The position numbers and the translations under genes are program-made. Shown here piece after piece: positions 55,519-64,000 of a DNA stretch of 64,000 nt. The notes below the pieces were generated by a model. It saw only the letters and a program-made list of their open reading frames with translations. It was not told the DNA's origin and ran no database searches. Numbering within the stretch: position 1 is the stretch's first letter; each line of letters starts with the position of its first letter. Source of the DNA: Jiella endophytica (GTDB taxonomy: Bacteria; Pseudomonadota; Alphaproteobacteria; Rhizobiales; Rhizobiaceae); assembly GCF_004519335.1 (NCBI RefSeq), contig NZ_SOZD01000002.1, positions 744,001 to 808,000 of the forward strand. The letters run 5' to 3'.

Positions 55519-56091
55519 ATGTTCATTCAGACCGAAGTCACTCCGAACCCAGCGACCCTGAAGTTCCTGCCCGGGCGGGTGGTGGTCGATTCCGGCACCG
55601 AGGAGTTCTCCTCGGCAAACGAGGCCGAGACCCGCTCGCCGCTGGCGGCCAAGCTGATGGCGATCCCGGACGTCTCCGGCGTCTTTTTCGGCTACGATTT
55701 CGTCACCGTGTCGAAGAGCGGCGCCGAGTGGCAGCATCTGAAGCCGGCGATCCTCGCCTGCCTGATGGATTACTTCATGTCCGGCGAGCCGGTCATGGCC
55801 GTTTCCGGGGGGCCGGCAGCCAGCGGCGGCGAGGAGTTCTTCGAGCCGTCCGACGAGAAGACCGTCGCGACCATCAAGGAATTGCTGGAGACGCGCGTGC
55901 GTCCGGCCGTCGCGCAGGATGGCGGCGACATCACCTTCCGCGGTTTCAAGGACGGCACGGTCTATCTCAACATGCGCGGTGCCTGCGCGGGCTGCCCGTC
56001 CTCGACCGCGACGCTCAAGCACGGCATCCAGAATCTGCTGCGCCATTTCGTGCCCGAGGTGGAAGCGGTCGAGGCCGTCGAGGCTGCCTGA
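55519..56091 (+). CDS. NifU-like Fe-S cluster carrier (Nfu type)
   Basis: A 190-residue protein with an N-terminal Nfu domain (FIQTEVTPNPATLKFLPG) and a C-terminal NifU domain whose Cys pair is in GACAGCPSSTATL. It resembles mitochondrial NFU1 and delivers Fe-S clusters to target enzymes. Start ATG 55519 follows GAGAGGC. It is a single gene between usp and the vapBC-like pair, with an ICE-like box in its promoter region suggesting iron control. Confidence 0.93.
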   Translation: MFIQTEVTPNPATLKFLPGRVVVDSGTEEFSSANEAETRSPLAAKLMAIPDVSGVFFGYDFVTVSKSGAEWQHLKPAILACLMDYFMSGEPVMAVSGGPAASGGEEFFEPSDEKTVATIKELLETRVRPAVAQDGGDITFRGFKDGTVYLNMRGACAGCPSSTATLKHGIQNLLRHFVPEVEAVEAVEAA

Positions 56092-56239
56092 GGAAGTGAC
56101 CTGACGGTGCGGAGATATCGCGAAACAAAGTGCACTTGGTAGCGCGCAATCATCTTCCGCCCCGAGCAGTGCAGTTGATCTGGATTACTCGGTGGTACAG
56201 ATTTGACGCGGACTCAAAGATGCAATCGGAGCGTCGCCC

Positions 56240-56503
56240 ATGGAACTCTCGGTGACTGCCGCCAAGGCTCAGCTGATGGAACTGGTTCGCCGCGCTGAAG
56301 CGGGAGAGGAGATTGTCTTGACCCGCCGCGGGCGCGCAGCCGCTCGGATCGTTTCAGTCCCTAGCCACGCAACGAAATCGGAACGTGCCACACGGCTGGA
56401 CCAGCTTCTTGGGGCAGGCCTTCGTGAAAGCGGCCAGGCCGAACTACCGAGTGCTGCGCGAAGCCAAGATTTCCTCTATGGAGACGACGGCCTGCCCAAA
56501 TGA
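56240..56503 (+). CDS. Phd/YefM-type antitoxin
   Basis: An 87-residue antitoxin: MELSVTAAKAQLMELVRRAE and EEIVLTRRGRAAARIV are typical of the Phd/YefM fold, which binds the promoter as a dimer. The C-terminal part (LDQLLGAGLRESGQ) should wrap the toxin. The stop overlaps the toxin gene by four bases (ATGA). Base composition is less GC-rich than the neighbours, consistent with acquisition. Pairs with the PIN toxin at 56500. Confidence 0.9.
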   Translation: MELSVTAAKAQLMELVRRAEAGEEIVLTRRGRAAARIVSVPSHATKSERATRLDQLLGAGLRESGQAELPSAARSQDFLYGDDGLPK

Positions 56504-56883
56504 TAGCCGTCGACACCTCTGCTCTCATTGCGGTCTTGCAGAATGAAGAGCGTGGCGTCGATTGTCTGAACGCAATGAAGGCCGCCGACCGTGTCGTCAT
56601 TTCTGCCGGAACGACGGCTGAAGCGCTTATCGTTGCGACACGCCGCCGGATGCGAACCTCCATGTCCACGATGATCGAGGACCTGGGTTTCGAGATCATC
56701 GCTGTAACCCCGAGCATGTCCCGGTTGGTGGCTGATGCCCATAGACATTACGGGAAAGGCGTTCATCCCGCTTCTCTCAACTTTGGCGACTGTTTTGCCT
56801 ATGCTCTCGCTAAGGAACTCCGGCTACCCCTCCTTTACATCGGCAACGACTTCGCTCAGACCGACATCACCGCAGTGATCTGA
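56500..56883 (+). CDS. vapC: VapC-type PIN-domain ribonuclease toxin
   Basis: A 127-residue PIN-domain protein. Acidic catalytic residues are seen in MIAVDTSALIAVL (Asp5), TTAEALIVATRR (Glu) and NFGDCFAYALAKE (Asp). VapC toxins cleave tRNA or rRNA and stop translation when the antitoxin is degraded. The start overlaps the antitoxin stop by four bases. Lower GC and a position between unrelated housekeeping genes suggest mobility. Confidence 0.92.
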   Translation: MIAVDTSALIAVLQNEERGVDCLNAMKAADRVVISAGTTAEALIVATRRRMRTSMSTMIEDLGFEIIAVTPSMSRLVADAHRHYGKGVHPASLNFGDCFAYALAKELRLPLLYIGNDFAQTDITAVI

Positions 56884-56962
56884 TATCCAGAGGATGCAAC
56901 TGGAACGTCTGATGCGTCCGTCGCTAGCAAAGTACTCATACTGATCCATTCGCTTTTCGCTG

Positions 56963-57724
56963 ATGCCTCCGCTCGTCCTTGCCATCGATACCGCCTTTTC
57001 CCGCTGCACGGCGGCCGTGTTCGATGCGGCGGGGGACGGCCGGCTGCTCGCCTCGGCCGAGCCCGAGATCGGCAAGGGCCATGCCGAACGGCTGACGGGC
57101 GTGATTGACGAGGTTCTGGCCGAGGCCGGAATTACTTATCGCGATCTTCAGCGCATCGCCGTGACGACCGGCCCGGGCTCCTTCACCGGCATCCGCGTCG
57201 GTGTCGCCGCCGCACGGGGCCTCGCCCTCGCGCTCGACATTCAGGCCGTCGGCATGTCCACCCTCGACGCACTTGCGAATGGCGCGATCGCCATGGCAGG
57301 CGGCAATGCCGAGCTTCGTGGCGGCCAAAGCACCACACCAGTTCTCGCCGTCATCGATGCTCGGCGCGGCGAGGTCTATGCGGCGTTGTATTCGTCGGAC
57401 GGATCCGCCCTGAACGGCCCTGCCGCACTGCTTCCCGCAGACCTCCCGGCATTCGTCACCTCGGCGATTGCGGGTGGCGGTCCGGTTTCAGCCACCGCAC
57501 TCCGTCTCGTCGGCAGTGGCGCGGCAATCGCCGCAGCGGGTCTTTCCGACCACGATTGCGTCATCCTCGACCCCAGTGACCGGATCGATCCGGAGACCCT
57601 CGCCCGCCTCGGCGCGCTTGCCGAGGCGGGCGAAGCGCCGCGCCCGCTCTATCTGCGCTCGGCCGATGCCAAGCCCTCGAGCGCTCCCTCGCTCCGCCGC
57701 GCACCGACGGAAAGCATTCCCTAA
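56963..57724 (+). CDS. tsaB: tRNA t6A modification protein TsaB
   Basis: A 253-residue ASKHA-fold protein needed with TsaD and TsaE for N6-threonylcarbamoyl adenosine in tRNA. Motifs include LAIDTAFSRCTAAVF, VTTGPGSFTGIRVGVAAARG and VLAVIDARRGEVYAALY. Length is normal. It precedes rimI, the usual alphaproteobacterial order, with a 116-base gap. Confidence 0.95.
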   Translation: MPPLVLAIDTAFSRCTAAVFDAAGDGRLLASAEPEIGKGHAERLTGVIDEVLAEAGITYRDLQRIAVTTGPGSFTGIRVGVAAARGLALALDIQAVGMSTLDALANGAIAMAGGNAELRGGQSTTPVLAVIDARRGEVYAALYSSDGSALNGPAALLPADLPAFVTSAIAGGGPVSATALRLVGSGAAIAAAGLSDHDCVILDPSDRIDPETLARLGALAEAGEAPRPLYLRSADAKPSSAPSLRRAPTESIP

Positions 57725-57840
57725 TCGGCTTGCGAATATCATAGTGTTTTCAGTAAGGGCGCCTGCCCGCCCTAGGGTGCCACGGATCGGTCGATCATGG
57801 TCCCGAAACCGTGTCGGTCAGGGGCAGGGAGGAGCGCGTC

Positions 57841-58374
57841 ATGTACTGGTTTCTGCCCTGGGTTTGGACGGCGAGCTGGCTCGAGACGATTCTCGGCCAT
57901 GGCGAGCCGGTGGTTGCGGAGCTCGGTGACGACGATCTCGACGCCGCCGCGGATCTTCACAGCGAAGCCTTCGATCAGCCCTGGTCCGGCGACGAGCTCG
58001 GCACGCTGCTCGCCCAGCGCGGCAGCTTCGGCTTCGTGGTGCGCCTTCCTGGCCAGCCGCTGGGTGCGCCGCTCGGCTTCGTCCTCGGCCGCTCCATCGC
58101 CGGCGAGGCGGAAATCCTGACGATCACCGTCGCCCGTCGCAGCCGCCGTGCCGGGGTGGGCCGGCTGTTGATGGACCACGTGTTGCAGAAGCTGCACGCC
58201 GACCGCGTCCAGTCGCTGTTTCTCGAGGTCGACGAGGAGAACGAGCCGGCCCTGAGGCTTTACAAGCGGCTGCGTTTCGAGGAAGTGGGGCGGCGACCCG
58301 CCTATTATCAGCATTCCGACGGCCGGCGGACCAGCGCGCTCACCCTCAAGCGGACATTTGCCGCCGCGAGGTGA
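57841..58374 (+). CDS. rimI: Ribosomal protein S18 alanine N-acetyltransferase-like
   Basis: A 177-residue GNAT acetyltransferase. The acetyl-CoA loop is RRSRRAGVGRLLMDHVL, and the substrate side includes LEVDEENEPALRLYKRLRF. ATG 57841 has GGAGG eight bases upstream and is preferred over GTG 57811. RimI acetylates the N-terminus of S18. The position after tsaB is typical. The N-terminal 40 residues (WFLPWVWTASWLETIL) are hydrophobic and unusual for RimI. Confidence 0.9.
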   Translation: MYWFLPWVWTASWLETILGHGEPVVAELGDDDLDAAADLHSEAFDQPWSGDELGTLLAQRGSFGFVVRLPGQPLGAPLGFVLGRSIAGEAEILTITVARRSRRAGVGRLLMDHVLQKLHADRVQSLFLEVDEENEPALRLYKRLRFEEVGRRPAYYQHSDGRRTSALTLKRTFAAAR

Positions 58375-58455
58375 CGTCGCCCGGGCCGCCCGCCGCCACG
58401 AGCCTCATGACGCACCGATCGTGACCGAAAGCCCCCGACGAGAGAGCCCGCCGTC

Positions 58456-59247
58456 ATGATCGCCAAGCTGCGTGTGGCGTTCGTCGCCGCGGTGCTCGTT
58501 TCGATGACCCTTGCCCTCTGGCCGCTGCAGGCGCTCGCCATGCGGCGCGGCTGGCCGATCCAGCGCAAGCTGCCGCATCTCTGGCACGTCGTCGCCTGCC
58601 GCGTCGCCGGGCTGACGGTGCGGGTGAAGGGCACCCCCGCGACCGGCCGGCCGCTGCTGATCACCTCCAATCACCAGTCCTGGTCGGACATCATGGTGCT
58701 CGGCCGGGTGATGCCGCTCTCCTTCATCGCCAAGGCCGAGGTGAAGGACTGGCCGGCCTTCGGCCTTCTGGCACGGCTGCAGCGCACGGTCTTCGTCGAG
58801 CGCGAGGCGCGCGGGCGCACTGCCCATCAGGCCTCGGCGATTGCCGAACGGCTCTCGGAAGGCGATGCCATGGTGCTGTTTGCCGAAGGCACCACCTCGG
58901 ACGGCAACGAGGTGCTGCCCTTCCGCACCGCGCTGTTCGGCGCCGCACAGATGGCCTTGCGCGAATCCACCTCCGGCTCGGTTCTCGTGCAGCCGGTCGC
59001 CGTCGCCTACACCCATGCCAACGGACTGCCGCTCGGGCGCTACTCTCGCCCGCTCGCCGCCTGGCCCGGCGACGTCACCCTCGGGCCGCATCTTCTCGCA
59101 TTTCTGAAGGAAGGCGCGATCGACGCGACGGTCGCGTTCGGCGAGCCGATCGCCTTCACCGAAACCTCCGATCGCAAGGCCATGGCCCGGAGCGCCGAAG
59201 CGAGCGTCCGCCGGCTTCTCGCCGAAGCCCTCGCGGACCGGCTCTGA
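58456..59247 (+). CDS. plsC: 1-acyl-sn-glycerol-3-phosphate acyltransferase
   Basis: A 263-residue membrane acyltransferase. The first ~25 residues are a hydrophobic anchor (LRVAFVAAVLVSMTLALWPL). The H-x4-D motif is NHQSWSD and the second conserved block is FAEGTTSDGNEVLPF, the latter binding the phosphate. It makes phosphatidic acid from lysophosphatidic acid. An OlsA-type role in ornithine lipid synthesis is possible, but the position before miaB matches rhizobial plsC. In relatives a Fur-family gene often lies between rimI and this gene; here there is only an 81-base gap. Confidence 0.92.
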   Translation: MIAKLRVAFVAAVLVSMTLALWPLQALAMRRGWPIQRKLPHLWHVVACRVAGLTVRVKGTPATGRPLLITSNHQSWSDIMVLGRVMPLSFIAKAEVKDWPAFGLLARLQRTVFVEREARGRTAHQASAIAERLSEGDAMVLFAEGTTSDGNEVLPFRTALFGAAQMALRESTSGSVLVQPVAVAYTHANGLPLGRYSRPLAAWPGDVTLGPHLLAFLKEGAIDATVAFGEPIAFTETSDRKAMARSAEASVRRLLAEALADRL

Positions 59248-59384
59248 CGATCGGCGAAAGAGACGCGAACCGGCGCTTGCGCTCGGTCACGATGGCGTCG
59301 ATATAAGAAGCGAGAGTCATCGCCGGACGATCTGCCGCCGATGTCCGCGACGGCCAGCCAACGAAAGCCGAAACTGAAGGGCGC

Positions 59385-60806
59385 ATGACGGATACGAGCC
59401 AAGCGACACTTTCGCCGACGAGACGAGCCGGTTCGCGCAAGGTCTTCATCAAGACATATGGCTGCCAGATGAACGTCTACGACTCCCAGCGCATGGGCGA
59501 TGCGCTGGCGAGCGACGGCTATGTGGCGACGCAGGCGATCGAGGAGGCCGACCTCGTCCTCATCAACACCTGCCACATCCGCGAAAAGGCGGCGGAGAAG
59601 ATCTATTCCGAGCTCGGCCGCATCCGCAAGATGAAGCTGGAGCGCGCCGCCGAGGGACGCGAGCTGCGTGTCGCCGTGGCCGGCTGCGTCGCCCAGGCCG
59701 AGGGCGAAGAGATCATCGCCCGCGCCCCCGTCGTCGATCTCGTCGTCGGGCCGCAGACCTATCACCGGCTGCCGCAGGCGCTGTCGCGGGTCGAAAAGGG
59801 CGAGCGGGTGGTCGACACCGACTACGCCGTCGAGGACAAGTTCGAGCATCTGCCGAAGGCCGAGCGCAAGGAGATCCGCGCGAGGGGCGTCAGCGCATTC
59901 CTCACCGTCCAGGAAGGCTGCGACAAGTTCTGCACCTTCTGCGTCGTTCCCTATACGCGCGGCTCGGAAGTCTCCCGGCCGCTTGCCCGGATCCTCGACG
60001 AGGCCCGCCAGCTTGCCGAGGCGGGCGTGCGCGAGGTGACGCTGCTCGGGCAGAACGTCAATGCCTGGCATGGCGAGGACGCCGCCGGCCGGCCTGTCGG
60101 CCTCGGCGGTCTCGTCTTCGCCCTCGCTGCGATCCCAGGGATCGAGCGGCTGCGCTACACGACCTCGCATCCGCGCGACATGGACGACGAACTCATCGCC
60201 GCCCATCGCGATCTGCCCGAGCTGATGCCCTATCTGCATCTACCGGTCCAATCGGGATCGGACGCCATCCTGAAGGCGATGAACCGCCGCCACACAGCCG
60301 ACGACTATCTGCGGCTCGTCGACAGGATCAGGGCCGCGCGGCCCGACATTGCGCTTTCCGGCGATTTCATCGTGGGATTTCCGGGCGAGAGCGAAGCCGA
60401 TTTCGACGCGACCATGCGCCTCGTCGAGGCAGTGGGCTACGCCTCGGCCTTCTCGTTCAAATATTCGCCTCGTCCCGGCACGCCCGGCGCCGAGCTTACC
60501 GGCCATGTCGAGGAAGCGGTGAAGACCGAACGCCTTGGCCGCCTGCAGGACCTGATACGCCGGCAGCAGCAGGCATTTTCCGAAAGCCTCGTCGGCAAGA
60601 CCCTCAGCGTCCTCGTCGAAAAGCCCGGCCGCCATCCCGGCCAGATGGTCGGGCGCTCTCCCTATCTGCAGCCGGTGGTGATGTCCTCCGGCGAGATCGG
60701 CGAGATCGTCGAAGTCGAAATCGTCGAGGCCGTCGCCAATTCGCTGATGGCCGCAGCCCCCCTCTCCTTCGAGCGCCCCGAGCGCGGAGGTCCGTTTGCC
60801 GCGTAA
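59385..60806 (+). CDS. miaB: tRNA ms2i6A37 methylthiotransferase
   Basis: A 473-residue radical-SAM enzyme that adds a methylthio group to i6A37 of tRNAs. The N-terminal UPF0004 domain has three Cys ([23 protein letters not shown]) for one Fe-S cluster; the radical-SAM cluster motif is [15 protein letters not shown]; a TRAM domain ends the protein. The end overlaps a likely phoH start by 11 bases. Confidence 0.98.
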   Translation: MTDTSQATLSPTRRAGSRKVFIKTYGCQMNVYDSQRMGDALASDGYVATQAIEEADLVLINTCHIREKAAEKIYSELGRIRKMKLERAAEGRELRVAVAGCVAQAEGEEIIARAPVVDLVVGPQTYHRLPQALSRVEKGERVVDTDYAVEDKFEHLPKAERKEIRARGVSAFLTVQEGCDKFCTFCVVPYTRGSEVSRPLARILDEARQLAEAGVREVTLLGQNVNAWHGEDAAGRPVGLGGLVFALAAIPGIERLRYTTSHPRDMDDELIAAHRDLPELMPYLHLPVQSGSDAILKAMNRRHTADDYLRLVDRIRAARPDIALSGDFIVGFPGESEADFDATMRLVEAVGYASAFSFKYSPRPGTPGAELTGHVEEAVKTERLGRLQDLIRRQQQAFSESLVGKTLSVLVEKPGRHPGQMVGRSPYLQPVVMSSGEIGEIVEVEIVEAVANSLMAAAPLSFERPERGGPFAA

Positions 60807-61854
60807 CTCATCGTCAGATCTGAAGCCGCATGTCGGCCCCGGGGCCTCGGACATGACCCATATCGTCCTCACTTTCGAGGACAACAGGCTGGCCAGCGCC
60901 CTGTTCGGCCAGTTCGACGAACATCTGGCGCTGCTCGAGCAGAAGCTCGGCGTCGACTGCCGGGCGCGCGGCAACAAGGTCGAGATCCGCGGCGCACCCT
61001 CGGCCGTCGAACAGGCGCGGCGGGCCCTCGATCATCTGTACGAGCGCCTGCAGCGTGGCAGCGAGATCGGCGGCAAGGACGTCGACGGCGCGGTGCGCAT
61101 GGCGATCGCCCAGGATGATCAGCTCTATCTGCCGACGCTCGAGAAGAAGGGGCGGATGGCGCTTGCCCAGATCTCGACGCGCAAGAAGACCATCCATGCC
61201 CGCACGCCCACCCAGGACGCCTATATGCGCGCCCTCGACCGGGCCGAGCTGGTCTTCGGCGTCGGCCCCGCCGGCACCGGCAAGACCTATCTCGCCGTCG
61301 CCCATGCGGCGCAGCTCCTCGAACGCGGCCAGGTGGATCGCATCGTACTGACCCGGCCGGCCGTCGAGGCCGGCGAGCGGCTCGGCTTCCTGCCCGGCGA
61401 CATGAAGGAGAAGGTCGACCCTTATCTCCGGCCGCTCTACGATGCGCTCTATGACATGATCCCGGCGGAAAAGGTCGAGCGGGCGCTGACCGCCGGCGCG
61501 ATCGAGATCGCGCCGCTCGCCTTCATGCGCGGACGCACGCTTGCCAATGCCGCCGTCATCCTCGACGAGGCGCAGAACACCACCTCGATGCAGATGAAGA
61601 TGTTCCTGACGCGCCTCGGCGAGAACGCCCGCATGGCGGTGACCGGCGATCCCTCGCAGGTCGACCTGCCGCCCGGCCAGAAGTCCGGGCTCGTCGAGGC
61701 GATGCGGGTTCTCGACGGTGTCGCGAACATCGTCACGGTGCGCTTCGAGGCGAAGGACGTCGTCCGCCATCCGATGGTCCAGGCGATCGTCGAGGCCTAT
61801 GAACGCGACGCCACCGAGCAGCGCGGCGCCAGCGGCGCGCCGCTCGACCGCTGA
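60796..61854 (+). CDS. phoH: PhoH family ATPase
   Basis: A 352-residue PhoH-like protein. The N-terminal ~110 residues ([20 protein letters not shown]) are the RNA-binding-like part; the P-loop is [15 protein letters not shown] and Walker B is [13 protein letters not shown] 60796 is taken as start because GGAGG lies five bases upstream and rhizobial PhoH proteins often carry a short N-terminal extension; ATG 60853 is the alternative. The gene belongs to the miaB-phoH-ybeY group linked to rRNA and tRNA processing. Confidence 0.93.
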   Translation: MPRNSSSDLKPHVGPGASDMTHIVLTFEDNRLASALFGQFDEHLALLEQKLGVDCRARGNKVEIRGAPSAVEQARRALDHLYERLQRGSEIGGKDVDGAVRMAIAQDDQLYLPTLEKKGRMALAQISTRKKTIHARTPTQDAYMRALDRAELVFGVGPAGTGKTYLAVAHAAQLLERGQVDRIVLTRPAVEAGERLGFLPGDMKEKVDPYLRPLYDALYDMIPAEKVERALTAGAIEIAPLAFMRGRTLANAAVILDEAQNTTSMQMKMFLTRLGENARMAVTGDPSQVDLPPGQKSGLVEAMRVLDGVANIVTVRFEAKDVVRHPMVQAIVEAYERDATEQRGASGAPLDR

Positions 61855-61927
61855 GGCCTCGGTTGATGCGTCATGGACGAGTGACTCGGTAAGCCGGCGT
61901 AATCTATTCTCGCGAAAGCCTGGAGCG

Positions 61928-62533
61928 ATGGGCAAAGCGCCTGAAACCACGATGTTCGAAGACGGACAGGACGAGGCCGTGACGGCCGCGCTGCACGGCT
62001 TTCCCGGCATTGCCGTCGCCATCTCAGTCGATGCGTCCGCTTGGTCGCAGGCGATTCCCTACGAGGCGCTGGAAGCGTTGACGCTGCGCGCCCTCGGCGC
62101 CGCTGCCGGCCATGTCGGGCTTCCCACCGCGCTGGAAACCGAGATCTCCGTCACCTTCTCGGACGATGCAACGGTGCGCGAGGCAAACCGCGAATGGCGC
62201 GGCAAAGACAAGCCGACGAACATTCTTTCCTTCCCGATGGTGCAGCTGACGCCGGGCGACCTGCCCGGCCTGCTCGCCGGCGATCTGCTGATCGCCTTCG
62301 AGACTGTCGCGAAGGAAGCCGCGGCGGACGAAAAGTCGCTGGCCGACCATCTTGGCCATCTTCTCGTCCACGGTCTGTTGCATCTTCTCGGCCATGACCA
62401 CATCGAGGACGACGAGGCGGCGGCGATGGAGGCTCTCGAGATCGCCATCCTGGCGGGCCTCGGCATTGCCGATCCCTATGGCGACCGGCCGCTTCGAACG
62501 GTCCCGGCCGGGACCAGGGATCCTCTGGCGTGA
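61928..62533 (+). CDS. ybeY: Endoribonuclease YbeY
   Basis: A 201-residue metalloprotein for 16S rRNA 3' end maturation and ribosome quality control. The zinc motif HGLLHLLGHDH is exact and the upstream part has EISVTFSDDATVREANREWR and KPTNILSFP. ATG 61928 is taken; ATG 61952 is an alternative. The 74-base gap after phoH and the order phoH-ybeY-corC are standard in the order. Confidence 0.96.
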   Translation: MGKAPETTMFEDGQDEAVTAALHGFPGIAVAISVDASAWSQAIPYEALEALTLRALGAAAGHVGLPTALETEISVTFSDDATVREANREWRGKDKPTNILSFPMVQLTPGDLPGLLAGDLLIAFETVAKEAAADEKSLADHLGHLLVHGLLHLLGHDHIEDDEAAAMEALEIAILAGLGIADPYGDRPLRTVPAGTRDPLA

Positions 62534-62584
62534 TCGGTCTCGCAACTCGGCGAGCGATCCACTATAGTCCGGGATGATTGAGCT

Positions 62585-63670
62585 TTGAGTGAGACGATGC
62601 CACGCGAGGACCACGCCGCTGAAGGACCGGCCGCCGAACCGGCGACCGCGAGCGGCGACAACAGCGGCGACGACCGAAGTCGCCTCCAGCCACATTCTCC
62701 CCAGGCCAATGGCGGACGGGGATTCTTCGACGGCCTGTTCGAGCGGCTGCGCCCCCGCATGCCCCGGCTCGTGCGCGAGGACCTGACCAAGGCGCTCCTG
62801 AGCCAGAGCCCCGAGGAGGACGCCTTCTCGCCCACCGAGCGGGCGATGCTCAACAACATCCTGCGGCTCCGCGAGGTCCGCGTCGAGGACATCATGGTGC
62901 CGCGGGCCGACATCCGCGCCGTCGAGATCACCACCACCCTCGGCGAGCTGATGAAGCAGTTCGAGGCGAGCGGCCATTCCCGCATGCCGGTCTATGGCGA
63001 GAGCCTCGACGATCCGCGCGGCATGATCCACATCCGCGACGTCGTCGGCCACATCACCCGCGTCGCCCGTCCCGCCAAGCAGCAGAACGGCAACGGCACG
63101 GCGAGGAAGCCGCGGGCCGGCCTCGACCTTCGCCAGATCAACCTCGCCCGCAAGGTCGAGGACCTCGGCATCATCCGCAAGGTGCTGTTCGTGCCGCCCT
63201 CGATGCTCGCCACCGACCTGATGGCGAAGATGCAGGCGGCGCGTATCCAGATGGCGCTGGTGATCGACGAATATGGCGGCACCGACGGCCTCGTGTCGCT
63301 GGAAGACGTCATCGAGATGGTGGTCGGCAACATCGAGGACGAGCACGACGACGAGGCCCCGATGATCATCGAGCGGGGCGACGGCATCTTCTATGCCGAT
63401 GCCAGGGCCGATCTCGACGAGGTGAAGCAGGTCGTCGGCGAGGATTTCGACATCTCCGAATATGAGGAAGAGGCCGACACGATCGGCGGCCTCCTGTTCT
63501 CCGAGCTCGGCCGCGTCCCGGCGCGCGGCGAGGTCGTCCAGGCCGTGCCGGGCTTCGAGTTCCAGGTGCTCGAGGCCGATCCCCGGCGGGTGCGTCGGGT
63601 GCGCATCGTCCGCTTCCGCCAGGGCGAGAAACGCCGCCGCATCGTCGAGGGCCTCGCCGACCAGGCTTGA
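62585..63670 (+). CDS. Hemolysin/CorC family CBS-domain protein
   Basis: A 361-residue protein. Two CBS domains (VEDIMVPRADIRAVEITTTL and ALVIDEYGGTDGLVSLED) are followed by a CorC/HlyC C-terminal domain (TIGGLLFSELGRVPARGEVV). There are no membrane helices, so it is the soluble CorC type rather than the membrane CNNM form. CorC is linked to Mg/Co homeostasis and, in rhizobial gene order, precedes lnt. TTG 62585 is used as start; ATG 62597 is possible. Confidence 0.92.
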   Translation: MSETMPREDHAAEGPAAEPATASGDNSGDDRSRLQPHSPQANGGRGFFDGLFERLRPRMPRLVREDLTKALLSQSPEEDAFSPTERAMLNNILRLREVRVEDIMVPRADIRAVEITTTLGELMKQFEASGHSRMPVYGESLDDPRGMIHIRDVVGHITRVARPAKQQNGNGTARKPRAGLDLRQINLARKVEDLGIIRKVLFVPPSMLATDLMAKMQAARIQMALVIDEYGGTDGLVSLEDVIEMVVGNIEDEHDDEAPMIIERGDGIFYADARADLDEVKQVVGEDFDISEYEEEADTIGGLLFSELGRVPARGEVVQAVPGFEFQVLEADPRRVRRVRIVRFRQGEKRRRIVEGLADQA

Positions 63671-63906
63671 GGCGGACACGGCCGGCGCGATCCGAAGCCA
63701 GCCTGAAGAAAGCCGTCTGGCCTCAACTGTGGTTCTGGGCTACAGCATCGCCCCGAAGATCGCGATCCTTTTCCGGCAAGCACGATGCCGGGATTCGACA
63801 TCGTGGAGCGTCCTTTGTCCTTTCGGACTGACGGAGGCTCTCGGGCCGGCGCGACGGGCAAGTGGATTTCAGGCAGCGGAACTGCGGGCGGGGGCCTTTG
63901 GGCGCA

Positions 63907-64000
63907 GTGATCACCCAGAGCGGGAAGACCGGGGGCTTCGTCGAGCGTCTGGCAGGCCGCGTGATGCTGCTCGAAGGTCTGCCGCGCGTCCTCGCGGCGG
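63907..64000 (+). CDS. lnt: Apolipoprotein N-acyltransferase (5' fragment)
   Basis: Only the first ~31 codons are inside the window. The segment FVERLAGRVMLLEGLPRVL matches the N-terminus of rhizobial Lnt, just before the first membrane helix. GTG 63907 is taken as start; TTG 63898 is an alternative with GGGGG nearby. Lnt adds the third acyl chain to lipoproteins. Position after corC supports the call. Confidence 0.75.
   Translation, partial: MITQSGKTGGFVERLAGRVMLLEGLPRVLAA

Noticed and set aside
1-64000. CRISPR arrays, tRNA genes, insertion sequences or prophage
   Set aside because: No regularly spaced direct repeats, no cloverleaf-like sequence ending in a tRNA acceptor stem, and no transposase, integrase or phage genes were seen.

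Overview
This 64-kb window is GC-rich chromosomal DNA from an alphaproteobacterium. It is almost certainly a member of the Hyphomicrobiales (Rhizobiales); a marine or plant-associated Aurantimonadaceae-like lineage is possible but unproven. The placement rests on gene content and order: tsaB-rimI-plsC-miaB-phoH-ybeY-corC-lnt, the DUF2849/sulfite reductase/DUF934/cysH/cysD/cysN sulfur block, a DUF1217 protein behind a CtrA-type box, a ThuA/ThuB-like pair, a DUF2126 transglutaminase, and a Phe leader peptide before pheS. There is no rRNA, no recognisable tRNA, no CRISPR array, no insertion sequence and no prophage.

Layout. 1-1901: a truncated DUF1217 repeat protein (minus). 2095-10543: one minus-strand operon, treZ-malQ-treY-thuA-like-thuB-like, joining trehalose synthesis from maltodextrin to a trehalose-oxidation type gene pair. 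10929-15668: a zinc-ribbon metallopeptidase divergent from a transglutaminase/DUF2126 protein. 15883-19334: TPR protein, ispE, moaB. 19482-23695: a five-gene TonB/Tol-like energy-transduction cassette (secreted four-Cys protein, ExbB, two ExbD, TonB-like protein with an unfamiliar C-terminal domain), the best candidate for an undescribed system. 23851-25795: two paralogous membrane proteins. 26026-27420: rpsU and a TPR lipoprotein.

27693-34107: assimilatory sulfate reduction. CysD/CysN make APS, CysH reduces it to sulfite, and the sulfite reductase makes sulfide. CysN carries a membrane tail in place of an APS kinase domain and overlaps a 59-residue membrane microprotein. An FAD oxidoreductase follows. 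35352-44832: a capsule/exopolysaccharide export locus with a Wza-like lipoprotein, ABC-2 permease and ATPase, two KpsE-like co-polymerases and two glycosyltransferases. 45281-47320: L,D-transpeptidase, CueR/HmrR-like regulator, MmcB.

47408-53140 (minus): rpmI-rplT, then a Phe leader/attenuator, pheS, a HEPN two-gene module, a GFA-family protein and pheT; pheS and pheT are therefore split. 53430-56091: trpS, a ribbon-helix-helix-like frame overlapping a universal stress protein, and a NifU-like Fe-S carrier preceded by an Irr/ICE-like palindrome. 56240-56883: a VapBC-type toxin-antitoxin pair of lower GC. 56963-64000: tsaB, rimI, plsC, miaB, phoH, ybeY, corC and the start of lnt, a housekeeping block in which the Fur-family gene often found next to rimI is absent.

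All functions are read from protein motifs, gene order and overlaps; no database search was available.
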